DNA from: a virus
Virus record (IMG/VR): IMGVR_UViG_3300035698_019948
Span: 1-27,059 of that record
Direction: 5' to 3' (one strand)
Length of the DNA stretch: 27,059 nt
The notes under the pieces were generated by a model that did no database searches, was not told where the DNA came from, and saw only the letters and a program-made list of their open reading frames with translations. Positions 1-6,299 of the stretch are shown here, piece by piece; within the stretch, counting starts at the first letter, position 1, and each line of letters begins with the position of its first letter. Made by a program: the position numbers and the translations under genes.

Positions 1-62
1 ACTAAATGGACATGGTTTCTAGGGTCTCTATTCTGCATAACCCACTGGGCAGGACCGGGCAA
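1..62 (-). repeat. Imperfect direct repeat, copy 1 (with 795-856)
   Basis: The first 62 bases align without gaps with 795-856, at about 45 identical positions by eye. The first 20 bases are identical. The copy may continue beyond the window edge. Confidence 0.75.
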
Positions 63-74
63 TCTTTCTTTCAT
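1..74 (-). CDS. Partial ORF, second copy of the C-terminal tail of the 517-residue protein
   Basis: The reading frame runs off the left edge. It starts at ATG 72-74 (a second ATG lies at 78-80) with an AGGA about 7 bases upstream, and an in-frame stop lies just before, so no longer N-terminus exists. The visible peptide contains PAQWVMQNRDPRNHVHLV, which matches PAQWIMQNKDLRNHVHLV at the end of the 779-2332 protein. Several differences are silent (GCC/GCT, CAG/CAA twice, GAC/GAT) or conservative (V/I, R/K), so the peptide was under selection for part of its history. It is either a truncated paralogue or a short gene reusing this tail. Function unknown. Confidence 0.5.
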   Translation of the reverse strand, partial: MKERLPGPAQWVMQNRDPRNHVHL

Positions 75-104
75 AGCCATGTCCTTTTCTTCTTACGTCT
101 TTCA

Positions 105-782
105 TTATTTACACTCACTGATTAGCTCCAATAACTTTTTGGAAAAACTTGTACAGGCGGCAGACTCGGCGGCAAACTCGGCGGCAGACTTGGCGGCAGA
201 CTCGGCGGCAAACTCGGCGGCAGACCTGGCAGACCAGGCGGCAGACTTGGCGGCAGACTCGGCGGCAGATCTGGCAGACCAGGCGGCAGACCTGGCCGCA
301 GACTTGGTCTGCCTGGAAGCGTCGTCTCTTTTCCAAAGTCTGACACAGCCCTCGACTGCACTCCTTTGTTCTTCAAATTCTTTACCTTGCAGCCTTTCAA
401 GGTTTGACTCCAACACAAATATTAAGAACTTCGGTTTAATCGTATCAAGATCGGCGCCAACATTGATTTTCTCAATAAATTCTAACGGCCATGTTTTCTG
501 GAGATCGGACGGGAGTCTTTCGAATATAGCGTCCTCCAAATAGGCCAGCCACTCTGGCACCCCAAAGTATTTTTCGTAAGAAGCGTGGAGGCTACTTAAT
601 ACCGATTCATCTTTTAATTCAAGTCGAACAGAATTCAAAGAGCAGCCAACGGCGCAACCCTTGAAAGTGCCATCATCGGGGTCACCATATGTGCCTGGAA
701 TAATTCTATCCTGATCTTGATGCCATTTTAGATGATGCAGTAATCTTTCTTTTGTGACTGGTGTCTCTAAAAAGGCTCTCAT
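105..782 (-). CDS. Alanine-repeat protein with conserved N-terminal domain
   Basis: 225 residues. The N-terminal 150 residues carry the motifs GCAVGCSL, FGVPEWLAYLEDAIFE, WPLEFIEKINVGADL and KPKFLIFVLE. I recall these from a family of uncharacterised bacterial and phage proteins that typically end in alanine-rich repeats. Residues from about 158 to 212 are four-residue units of the form S/F-A-A-x (x = R, W, E, K), encoded by a 12-base tandem repeat, predicted to be helical; the end is KKLLELISECK. The start codon overlaps the TGA of the upstream gene as ATGA, so translation is probably coupled. No catalytic motif seen. Role unknown. Confidence 0.8.
   Translation of the reverse strand: MRAFLETPVTKERLLHHLKWHQDQDRIIPGTYGDPDDGTFKGCAVGCSLNSVRLELKDESVLSSLHASYEKYFGVPEWLAYLEDAIFERLPSDLQKTWPLEFIEKINVGADLDTIKPKFLIFVLESNLERLQGKEFEEQRSAVEGCVRLWKRDDASRQTKSAARSAAWSARSAAESAAKSAAWSARSAAEFAAESAAKSAAEFAAESAACTSFSKKLLELISECK
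157..310. repeat. Degenerate 12-base tandem repeat inside a coding region
   Basis: About twelve units of a GGCGGCAGACTC-like sequence. One unit-phase change near the middle shortens a unit (S-A-R instead of S-A-A-R). Because the unit is a multiple of three and contains no stops, four or more frames stay open across it, which creates long spurious ORFs on both strands. Slippage would change protein length rather than switch it off. Confidence 0.9.
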
Positions 783-2332
783 ATAAGTTCCCCAACTAAA
801 TGGACATGGTTTCTTAAATCCTTATTTTGCATAATCCATTGAGCAGGGTTGGGAGAGCTAAATGTATACCTTGTTACCCAGTCGTTAGCTTTTGGGTGGT
901 TGTTCTTCAAGGCAATGGCCAAGACTTCTCCATGATAAAACGTACTAGCTTTGTGGTCTAACTGTTTCCCATCAACTCCACATCTGTACCAAGGACCGGG
1001 TTGTCCAACGTGCCAGCATTTATCGCAAATAAATTCCAAGTGTTTATTTAAACTATATGATCCGAAGGGCATACCCAGCCTTCTAATTGAGTGGGCGGCG
1101 TAAAGAAGGATTGTCTCTTGATAAGGTTGAGTCACTGGCTCTAAAGTAGGTGCCAGGCCTACACTCTCTTTGTAGTTAGGCGCAGAAGGGTTGTATTCTT
1201 TGTTGTGGTCCCATGAACATAAACCACCATGAGGGGTTTGGTCTCTTCCTAATACCATTACAAAATTCTGCAACCATGTTATCGCTTCGGAAGTCAACTC
1301 ATGCTTAGGAGCGACATGAACGGCCAATGCTTGGAGTATTGCGTTCCAACCGTGCGCCCTCCCTAGTTTACCAAACCCTGTGTTTTTAGGATTTGGCTCA
1401 TCTAGTCTTCCTGCTGCTGCCATTAAAACAATTCTGTCTATGGCGGGTAGATCTCCTATGTGTTGAGCTAAATAGGCATCCGGTCCAAACCATCTTGATC
1501 CGTGCTGAAGGTCAATCGATCCAAAATCAGTTGGTATATTAGTTTCATCGAATTCGTATGGGTTGCTTGCCTTGTTCGAGAATATATATTTTGAAGGGCC
1601 TATAGACATGTTAAATCCAGAGGGTAACTCGCTGGTGCTTATAGGTTTGCCTTTCTTAAACAAATAACCCCTCTGAGGCCTCTCATGTATTAAGTTACTC
1701 CAGCCTGTCATTGCTGAATAGCTTTCTGCTTTTGTGTGGTTGATTAATTCATCACCTATATCAAAACGTACGGACATACCACCAGTTGCTCCACCATATT
1801 TCCAGTTAAGATAATCCAACTCACCTTTTGCAACACCGTCTTTTGCTAGAAGAATATCGCCGGTAAACTTATTCGATATACCTGGCATCTTAAAACCATC
1901 TAGTCTTCCTTTAGGTTTGTTAAAATTTAAATGAGGAAGGTTTGCTTTATACCAGTTTAGAACCTGTACATCGACCTGCCCCTTAGGAAAGACAACCCCA
2001 TACCAGTGTCGCATTGAAGTCTGTTCTAGTTTTTTGTTATTGGGCTTTGTTATCCAGTAAACCTCTAGAGTGGGGGAATTTAAATTAAGGATTAATTCTT
2101 CAGTGATGTGTTCGTTAACTGGTTCTACCTCACCATTTGATAAGTGAATTGAAACGTGGACACCTGGCTCATTGTTGTAAACGGTGAACCTAGATCCATA
2201 ACTTCCTGGGGCGGTAATATAATCCTCTTTTATTTCGATTTCAGTGGGGCTAGGCTTCACTTCCGCAAACGTGAAGTTTAGACCCTTTGCCAGTTCGGGA
2301 ATCATTCCCAATACGGTTTCATGGATTGCCAT
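779..2332 (-). CDS. Large protein of unknown function
   Basis: 517 residues, beginning MAIHETVLGM, with AAAGGAATAAATA before the ATG. The first ~200 residues look beta-rich (for example APGSYGSRFTVYNNEPGVHV); residues ~270-500 look helical with Trp/His/Gly-rich segments (HGSRWFGPDAYLAQHIGD, GRAHGWNAILQALAVH), which could be a helical toroid as in some polysaccharide lyases or glycosidases. That is a guess from composition. A CDKCWH...YRCGVDGK segment near residue 440-460 may bind a metal. No signal peptide. Its last ~20 codons are duplicated at 1-62. It follows the exonuclease and precedes the alanine-repeat gene with ATGA overlap, so the two may be a functional pair. An enzyme or a virion-associated protein are both possible. 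Confidence 0.75.
   Translation of the reverse strand: MAIHETVLGMIPELAKGLNFTFAEVKPSPTEIEIKEDYITAPGSYGSRFTVYNNEPGVHVSIHLSNGEVEPVNEHITEELILNLNSPTLEVYWITKPNNKKLEQTSMRHWYGVVFPKGQVDVQVLNWYKANLPHLNFNKPKGRLDGFKMPGISNKFTGDILLAKDGVAKGELDYLNWKYGGATGGMSVRFDIGDELINHTKAESYSAMTGWSNLIHERPQRGYLFKKGKPISTSELPSGFNMSIGPSKYIFSNKASNPYEFDETNIPTDFGSIDLQHGSRWFGPDAYLAQHIGDLPAIDRIVLMAAAGRLDEPNPKNTGFGKLGRAHGWNAILQALAVHVAPKHELTSEAITWLQNFVMVLGRDQTPHGGLCSWDHNKEYNPSAPNYKESVGLAPTLEPVTQPYQETILLYAAHSIRRLGMPFGSYSLNKHLEFICDKCWHVGQPGPWYRCGVDGKQLDHKASTFYHGEVLAIALKNNHPKANDWVTRYTFSSPNPAQWIMQNKDLRNHVHLVGELI
795..856 (-). repeat. Imperfect direct repeat, copy 2 (with 1-62)
   Basis: This is the 3-prime end of the 517-residue protein gene, matching 1-62. 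Differences are mostly transitions and often at third codon positions. Confidence 0.75.
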
Positions 2333-2347
2333 TATTTATTCCTTTGT

Positions 2348-2536
2348 TTAGTCGTAGGTTTGGTCTTCTTCTTTTTTACCGATATGAGCTATGAAGATTT
2401 TCTTCTCTCCATCTATTCTGACATCTTTTATTTGGGTGTCGTCGATGTAAATGTCACTTTCATTTAAGAGGTAGTTCTTGAACGATTGTTTTAGGGTGTC
2501 TACTAATTTTTCTATGGGTATTTCTACTCTGATCAT
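2348..2536 (-). CDS. Small hypothetical protein overlapping the exonuclease gene
   Basis: 62 residues from MIRVEIPIEK. I chose this ATG because GGAGG lies 5 bases upstream; a longer frame to 2605 exists but has no comparable site. The gene overlaps the 3-prime end of the exonuclease gene by 77 bases in another frame. The protein is acidic at its C-terminus (GKKEEDQTYD) and looks like one mixed alpha/beta unit (LVDTLKQSFKNYL then IDDTQIKDVRIDGEKKIFI). Function unknown. Its ribosome site belongs to the GGAGGCC type shared by the neighbouring early genes. Confidence 0.7.
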   Translation of the reverse strand: MIRVEIPIEKLVDTLKQSFKNYLLNESDIYIDDTQIKDVRIDGEKKIFIAHIGKKEEDQTYD

Positions 2537-3089
2537 CATGGCCTCCAAGGATTGTGTTTTGATATTTATATATCTCATACAGACATTTGCAATCACTTTG
2601 TGCATTATGATGGGTCAATTTAAATCCTATCTTCTTGGCCCAAGTATCTAGTTTTTGGTTCTCTATCCCAAATATATCTAGATACTGATTTCCCCTTTTC
2701 ATTGTGCTCCTAACCTTTTTAAATGTCTCATAAAACTCTGTTCTTCGGTCTAACTTCCAAAACCATGCAAAGAGCATTTGGTAATCAAAGTAATCAACGT
2801 TTGATCTCCAGGGAAATGCATGACAAACGAAAGTCCTGTCTTTACCTACAAAGTCTATTATCTCTTTTAGTACGATATTAGGATCATCAAAAGAATTGGC
2901 TTCATCTTTTGAAATACCGTGGACTGCTTCTGCTTCTTCACTCCAGCTCTTATCGCATATCGGCTTTGAGTTGAACGACTTAGCATCTTGTATCTTGAAG
3001 TTTTGATCAGTTAAGATTATCGCAGTAACTATTGGATCGTGAGTCCATGGTATAAGCCCAGTGGTTTCAATATCTATGAAGGCGTACAT
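2460..3089 (-). CDS. DnaQ-like 3-5 exonuclease (DEDD family)
   Basis: 209 residues. Exo I motif FIDIETTGL has D6 and E8. The middle segment VCHAFPWRSNVDYFDYQML supplies the Exo II aspartate, and H161-N-A-Q-S-D166 fits Exo III of the DEDDh type. Such nucleases remove nucleotides from DNA 3-prime ends in proofreading or recombination. The nuclease fold ends near residue 180; the basic tail (QSRNTHRKISRHPKT) overlaps the next gene. The ATG overlaps the TAA of the upstream micro-ORF (TAATG). It sits with ERF and SSB, so recombination-dependent replication is the likely setting. No polymerase domain is attached. Confidence 0.85.
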   Translation of the reverse strand: MYAFIDIETTGLIPWTHDPIVTAIILTDQNFKIQDAKSFNSKPICDKSWSEEAEAVHGISKDEANSFDDPNIVLKEIIDFVGKDRTFVCHAFPWRSNVDYFDYQMLFAWFWKLDRRTEFYETFKKVRSTMKRGNQYLDIFGIENQKLDTWAKKIGFKLTHHNAQSDCKCLYEIYKYQNTILGGHDDQSRNTHRKISRHPKTIVQELPLK

Positions 3090-3169
3090 TATCTTATTAG
3101 CTCCCTGAATATTTTATAAACAATCCAAAAGAACCCCACAAATAAAACTAGGTCATTAAAGAAACTCAT
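3089..3169 (-). CDS. 26-residue membrane micro-protein
   Basis: MSFFNDLVLFVGFFWIVYKIFRELIR. The start overlaps the ERF stop (ATGA) and the stop overlaps the exonuclease start (TAATG), so it fills exactly the gap between two well-supported genes in their operon. A single hydrophobic helix (LVLFVGFFWIVYKIF) is followed by a basic end, consistent with an inner-membrane peptide. Function unknown. The exact double overlap is the main reason to think it is translated. Confidence 0.6.
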   Translation of the reverse strand: MSFFNDLVLFVGFFWIVYKIFRELIR

Positions 3170-3750
3170 TCGTGTTGTTTTAAGTATTTCTTCCAGTCTT
3201 GTAGTTTATCCATAGAAGACTCGGCCATGATATCTTTTGACCCCGATATACCCAGATCATTCATAATGTCAGCTAATGAACCAGAGTCCTGACCACCATC
3301 AGTTAAATACATGACCTGTTTAACAATTGTTTCTTGTAGATTTTTAGTATTGTCTTGAGAGTCCGGGTCTGTTATTTCTTCTATTTTTGTGTCGTCCAGG
3401 CAAAACAAATTATTAAGGGCATATTTTTTTGCATACGTAGAGGCCATGCCAGAAATTTGTGCCTGATCCATTCCTTTTTTTAACTCAGCCTCCCTTGCAT
3501 AGCCTGTGCTAAAAACAGAATTTTCTCCGTCGCTCAACTCAACTCTGGAAACTACATAAAACCTGCCATTAATATCAGCAACAGTGTCGCAAGCCCTAAG
3601 GGTCAGCACGTGCTTCAATAAGTAGGGTTTGACCGCATTCATTATGTCATCTACAACTCTGTACCGAAATTTACCGAATTGATTGTACTGAGTTTTTGGT
3701 GCTTTCAGGTTGACTTGAATATCAACCAGCTTCTCGTGCAGTGTTTTCAT
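3166..3750 (-). CDS. erf: ERF-family single-strand annealing protein
   Basis: 194 residues. Family hallmarks: QYNQFGKFRYRVVDDIMNAVKP near the N-terminus, a central GYAREAELKKGMDQAQ segment, SGMASTYAKKYALNNLFCLDDTK, then an acidic linker and a helical C-terminus. ERF proteins (named for the P22 essential recombination function) bind single-stranded DNA and anneal complementary strands, for genome circularisation or recombination. Length is typical. GGAGGCCAC precedes the ATG with 4-base spacing. It is followed by the exonuclease and lies downstream of SSB, a normal set of partners. Confidence 0.9.
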   Translation of the reverse strand: MKTLHEKLVDIQVNLKAPKTQYNQFGKFRYRVVDDIMNAVKPYLLKHVLTLRACDTVADINGRFYVVSRVELSDGENSVFSTGYAREAELKKGMDQAQISGMASTYAKKYALNNLFCLDDTKIEEITDPDSQDNTKNLQETIVKQVMYLTDGGQDSGSLADIMNDLGISGSKDIMAESSMDKLQDWKKYLKQHE

Positions 3751-3761
3751 GTGGCCTCCTG

Positions 3762-4007
3762 TTAAATAAAAAGTTTTCCATTAATGTAATCATCGGCGCA
3801 TCTATCATAGACAAGGCCGGCCATAATATTAATATAGTCTTCTGGGTATTCGGGGTTGTCTTCCCCATATTGGTCTTTGAGAAAAAGCTCAATACAGTGC
3901 AACAGCCCCTGGTCCCCATCTTCATAGGTATCAATCGCAAGATGGGTTACTAGTTTCGCTAATTCGTAATTAATGCCTTGATCGGCTAATTCGTCTACAG
4001 AATACAT
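3762..4007 (-). CDS. Small acidic hypothetical protein
   Basis: 81 residues from MYSVDELADQG. I chose the internal ATG because GGAGGCCAC precedes it at 4 bases; the longer frame to 4046 overlaps the SSB gene end and lacks this site. Strongly acidic and helical, with two cysteines. It lies between SSB and ERF in the recombination operon, so an accessory role in that step is possible, but nothing in the sequence shows a function. Confidence 0.75.
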   Translation of the reverse strand: MYSVDELADQGINYELAKLVTHLAIDTYEDGDQGLLHCIELFLKDQYGEDNPEYPEDYINIMAGLVYDRCADDYINGKLFI

Positions 4008-4029
4008 GTGGCCTCCAATAAATGTTTGT

Positions 4030-4467
4030 TTAGAACGGTAGATCATCCGTTGTGAACTTCGTATCTGTTTCTACCTTATATTCCTTGTCTAGTATATTCT
4101 CCGTAGCAACATCGCTGGCACTCTTATTATTACCCGCCGTGTCTTTCCAGGTAGGTTTTTTCCCTGGTTTCATCTCAAAACAGACGATCTGGAGCCCTTG
4201 CTTCTCATTCCATGTGTTAGCTTCAAGTTTCCCCTTAACCTCGCAAATCTGCCCCTTTTCGAGCGTCTGGGCCAATGTCTCGGAGTCTTTGCCGAAATAG
4301 GTTCCCCTAATGAATATTGCTGATTTAATTTCTTTGTTAGAATCTCCCACCATTAGTGAGAATCTGAAATAGTAATTACCTTTCTGGGATTTTTCTAGCT
4401 TAGGACTTGTCTGGTCTCTACCAAAGTAAACGCGCCCTGTTAGTCCTCTTTCATCTATCGATATCAT
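4030..4467 (-). CDS. ssb: Single-stranded DNA-binding protein
   Basis: 145 residues. The N-terminal ~100 residues have the OB-fold pattern: LTGRVYFGRDQTSPKLEKSQ, a central FRFSLMVGDSNKEIKSAIFIRGTYFG and a late EVKGKLEANTWNEKQGLQIV. A linker leads to the acidic tip TTDDLPF, the classic SSB tail that recruits partner proteins. It coats single-stranded DNA during replication and recombination and probably works with the ERF protein. The ribosome site is AGGAGGCCAT before ATG. A short CCTT-CACT-AAGG hairpin could cover part of this ribosome site. Confidence 0.9.
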   Translation of the reverse strand: MISIDERGLTGRVYFGRDQTSPKLEKSQKGNYYFRFSLMVGDSNKEIKSAIFIRGTYFGKDSETLAQTLEKGQICEVKGKLEANTWNEKQGLQIVCFEMKPGKKPTWKDTAGNNKSASDVATENILDKEYKVETDTKFTTDDLPF

Positions 4468-4569
4468 ATGGCCTCCTTAGTGAAGGTCCCTTGTATCACA
4501 TTCTTTTCTAAATGTTAATAGGGTTCTTAGTTTAAGCTTTACTTGGGATCTGGGTACTACAGGGACTTT

Positions 4570-4600
4570 CCCCTACCTACCCTTCTGGGTTGTAATGGGG
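4570..4600 (-). other. Two-tier hairpin upstream of ssb
   Basis: On the minus strand an outer CCCC/GGGG stem encloses an internal loop and an inner CCC-AGAA-GGG stem. A GTCCCT just after it could pair with AGGGAC near 4483, close to the ssb ribosome site. Structure seen by eye only. Confidence 0.3.
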
Positions 4601-4686
4601 AGCCTTGGTGCCTCTAATCTCAATCTCAAGCTTCAGAAGGTTTAGGAGTTGTTTAGGTATTCCCTTCTCTAAGTATTCTTTGTCCC

Positions 4687-4701
4687 TGTATTTCGAATAC
4701 A
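4687..4701. repeat. Inverted repeat TGTATT-TCG-AATACA
   Basis: Perfect 6-base dyad with 3-base spacer in the noncoding region. It could be a protein-binding site; no partner known. Confidence 0.35.
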
Positions 4702-5016
4702 AAACCCTTAATTAAGTTGGTTCCATAAAACCTATATCACCTGACACATTGATCACTCCCCACCCACAAGACACCTTCTTCAGGTTCTTGCTTCTTTTTA
4801 GTGATTGATATCAGTAAACCTTTTCATCTACAGGTGTTTTAACCTGCTCCCCTTTAGGGTGTCCGTGCCTTTTTGATGGAGAAGGCTAACAACTCTTTAA
4901 GATGAATGTGAAAGATAACTCTTTTCTATGGAAAGTAAATTAGTTTAAAGAAAAAGGACCTCATGAGAGTTGTGGGACACTACATGTATCTTTCTAGAAG
5001 GGAATATACTCTTTAT

Positions 5017-5046
5017 ATGCCTTTAGCTAATAAAAGCCAAAGGCAT
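5017..5046 (-). other. 12-base-pair hairpin after the zinc-ribbon gene
   Basis: Minus-strand RNA folds as AUGCCUUUGGCU / AGCUAAAGGCAU with a UUUAUU loop: eleven Watson-Crick pairs and one G-U. On the plus strand the G-U becomes an A-C mismatch, so the structure favours minus-strand RNA. It lies 13 bases after the stop of the 5060-5485 gene. No U-run follows, so it may be a 3-prime processing or stability element, or a factor-dependent terminator. Confidence 0.5.
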
Positions 5047-5059
5047 AGAGGTTATTGAT

Positions 5060-5485
5060 TTAAAAGGGAGTATCACTCTTATGCTTTTGTGCGTTGGGGT
5101 GAAAGTGAGCTCCATTTGGGCAAGGGCATTGATAGCATGTGTTATGGTTATCAGTAGTCTCCACGATGGCCCCGACTCCTCCACATTTATCGCATTTGAT
5201 TGGTATAAAGCTATTTCGTTTAGGGCCATTAGCTGACATTATGATACGTGGCAATGTCACCGCATGGGCCTTATCTTCTGTCATCTTAACCCTTTCGATG
5301 GCATTCAATATTGTCTTGGGGTCAAATAGTTTTAGAAGTTCACTTGTCCAGTGCTGTAGGACGGTTTCCTTGAAATCCCGGTTGTAGCATTTACCTAGGT
5401 TTTCTAGTTCTTTGATAATGAGATGGTCTTCTTCATTGGGTTTAACACCCCAGTTGTCGAGATAACCTCTTGTAGATTTTTGCAT
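5060..5485 (-). CDS. Zinc-ribbon protein, possible replication accessory
   Basis: 141 residues. An N-terminal helical part (to ~residue 90) resembles in style the small helical phage replication or loader proteins, but I see no diagnostic motif. The C-terminal part has C98-x2-C101-G-G-V-G and C117-x2-C120-x-C122, which fits a zinc ribbon with a DnaJ-like CxxCxGxG knuckle. The ATG has GGGGGTC upstream. It is the first minus gene left of a divergent start with 5545-5745, upstream of ssb and erf, hence the suggestion of a replication role. Confidence 0.65.
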   Translation of the reverse strand: MQKSTRGYLDNWGVKPNEEDHLIIKELENLGKCYNRDFKETVLQHWTSELLKLFDPKTILNAIERVKMTEDKAHAVTLPRIIMSANGPKRNSFIPIKCDKCGGVGAIVETTDNHNTCYQCPCPNGAHFHPNAQKHKSDTPF

Positions 5486-5544
5486 TTGACCCCCAATTTA
5501 ATAAACCTACTATTTTATGCTATATCTGTTAAGTGGAGGTCGAT
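5486..5544. promoter_or_regulatory. Divergent intergenic region, possible promoters
   Basis: 59 bases separate the minus zinc-ribbon gene from the plus gene at 5545. TTGACC at 5486-5491 and TATTTT at 5511-5516 form a weak plus-strand promoter with a long 19-base spacer. The region is AT-rich, but no strong consensus is seen on either strand. Confidence 0.25.
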
Positions 5545-5745
5545 ATGTTTAAAAAAAATGATAGTGGTGAAATGATCCGTTGTAAGAAACACAGAACTTG
5601 GTACGAATTCAGGGAGTTAGGTGACAGATGTGCCGATTGCTATAATGAATTGGATTGGGTTTCTTTCAAGGTAAAGTTTGACCGTTTCCTTTCGGATACG
5701 GAAAAGGAAAAGCGGGCTAAACTTAAGGAATGCGAAGGTCCATAA
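5545..5745 (+). CDS. Small zinc-binding hypothetical protein
   Basis: 66 residues from MFKKNDSGEM. I preferred this ATG to an upstream in-frame GTG at 5533 because GGAGG lies directly before it at a normal distance. C13-x2-H16 and C29-x2-C32 fit a small zinc finger; the C-terminus is a charged helix (DTEKEKRAKLKEC). It overlaps the next plus gene by 16 bases. Plus-strand genes are rare here, so this group may be transcribed at a different time from the main operons. Confidence 0.7.
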   Translation: MFKKNDSGEMIRCKKHRTWYEFRELGDRCADCYNELDWVSFKVKFDRFLSDTEKEKRAKLKECEGP

Positions 5746-6023
5746 CTCTATTTGGGAAAAAGATTAAGATCAAAAGATTGGATCTTAGGCCCCAAGGTTT
5801 ATGTGGTTACTTCGACTACAACAAAAGAGAAATATATCTGTGTAAAACTTTAAAGGGTGATGTTTTGATGCATACACTTATCCACGAGCTTGGCCATGCA
5901 ATGATTTTTGTTTTAGGGATTAACCAAACCAGTCTATCTCACGACTTAGAAGAGATTCTAGTCGAAAACTTCGCTACAATGATGATGGAGTTGTACACCA
6001 TGAAACAAAAGACCCTCAGTTAA
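5730..6023 (+). CDS. HExxH metallopeptidase-like protein
   Basis: 97 residues. The zinc motif H52-E53-L-G-H56 lies within LMHTLIHELGHAM, with an acidic LEE at 73-75 that could supply a third ligand. The N-terminus (LFGKKIKIKRLDL...GYFDYNKREIYL) is the beta-strand layout of small phage zincins related to the ImmA/IrrE or SprT-like types. In ImmA proteins this fold cleaves a phage repressor; whether that applies here is not shown. AAGGA lies almost on the ATG, so the start is uncertain. A CCCTC/GAGGG hairpin surrounds its stop codon. Confidence 0.75.
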   Translation: MRRSITLFGKKIKIKRLDLRPQGLCGYFDYNKREIYLCKTLKGDVLMHTLIHELGHAMIFVLGINQTSLSHDLEEILVENFATMMMELYTMKQKTLS

Positions 6024-6070
6024 GAGGGCCTCTCGCTATGTTTCTACTTGGTTTGGAGGCCATGCAGAAA

Positions 6071-6262
6071 TTACTTGATATCATCTTTGGGGATTTGGGA
6101 CAATTGCTTTTCGTAATCATCTTTCAACTTTTTGGACTGGCTTTGTTTTTCTTCAGTCCTTATAAATTCCAGAAACAATGCTTTTAGTTCGTCCCTTCGC
6201 TGCTTTCCCTTGATAAAAAACCCGAATAGTTTGAAAACAATTTCTATTATTGTTGCCCACAT
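6071..6262 (-). CDS. Small membrane-anchored coiled-coil protein
   Basis: 63 residues. A hydrophobic N-terminus (TIIEIVFKLFGFFIKG) is followed by a charged helix (QRRDELKALFLEFIRTEEK and onward). No Shine-Dalgarno site precedes the ATG; TATTAT ends 6 bases before it, which would fit a leaderless transcript. It is a minus gene isolated between plus genes, convergent with 5730-6023 and divergent from 6300-6491. A 41-codon plus ORF (6062-6187) lies antisense to it. Function unknown. Confidence 0.5.
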   Translation of the reverse strand: MWATIIEIVFKLFGFFIKGKQRRDELKALFLEFIRTEEKQSQSKKLKDDYEKQLSQIPKDDIK

Positions 6263-6299
6263 TGGTTGATAATATCATGGTTTTTAAAATGGAGGTCAT

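Larger units (their letters stand above)
4468..5059. other. Noncoding region, about 590 bases, between SSB and zinc-ribbon gene
   Basis: No convincing gene. Minus-strand RNA contains several hairpins (5017-5046, 4687-4701, 4570-4600) and AAAGAGT-type words near 5010, 4920 and 4896. One minus frame reads in protein-like blocks interrupted by stops at 4811-4813 and 4712-4714 and ends at 4577; the last block (4577-4702, 41 codons, possible TTG start) could be a small gene or a remnant. I cannot tell a replication origin, a long leader for ssb or a decayed gene apart by eye. Confidence 0.6.

Noticed and set aside
157-310. CRISPR array
   Set aside because: Units are 12 bases, adjacent and without spacers; it is coding tandem repeat.
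79-543. Long plus-strand ORF rich in Ala/Asp, and other frames across the repeat
   Set aside because: They exist only because the 12-base repeat has no stops in several frames; the minus frame has the conserved N-terminal domain and a coupled start.
1-856. Template/variable repeat pair of a diversity-generating retroelement
   Set aside because: Differences are mostly transitions in both directions and many are silent, not adenine-specific, and no reverse transcriptase is in the window.
4685-4735. tRNA-like fragment: TTCGAAA loop on a 5-pair stem and a GGTT/AACC stem nearby
   Set aside because: No matching 7-pair acceptor stem or D-arm at the right distance, and the anticodon loop length is wrong.
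4577-4888. A decayed minus-strand gene with protein-like blocks
   Set aside because: Stops at 4811-4813 and 4712-4714 are close to the random density for one frame; kept only as a note in the noncoding region.
6011-6030. CCCTC/GAGGG hairpin as a bidirectional terminator between convergent genes
   Set aside because: Only five pairs and no T-run on either side; mentioned with the neighbouring gene but not called.
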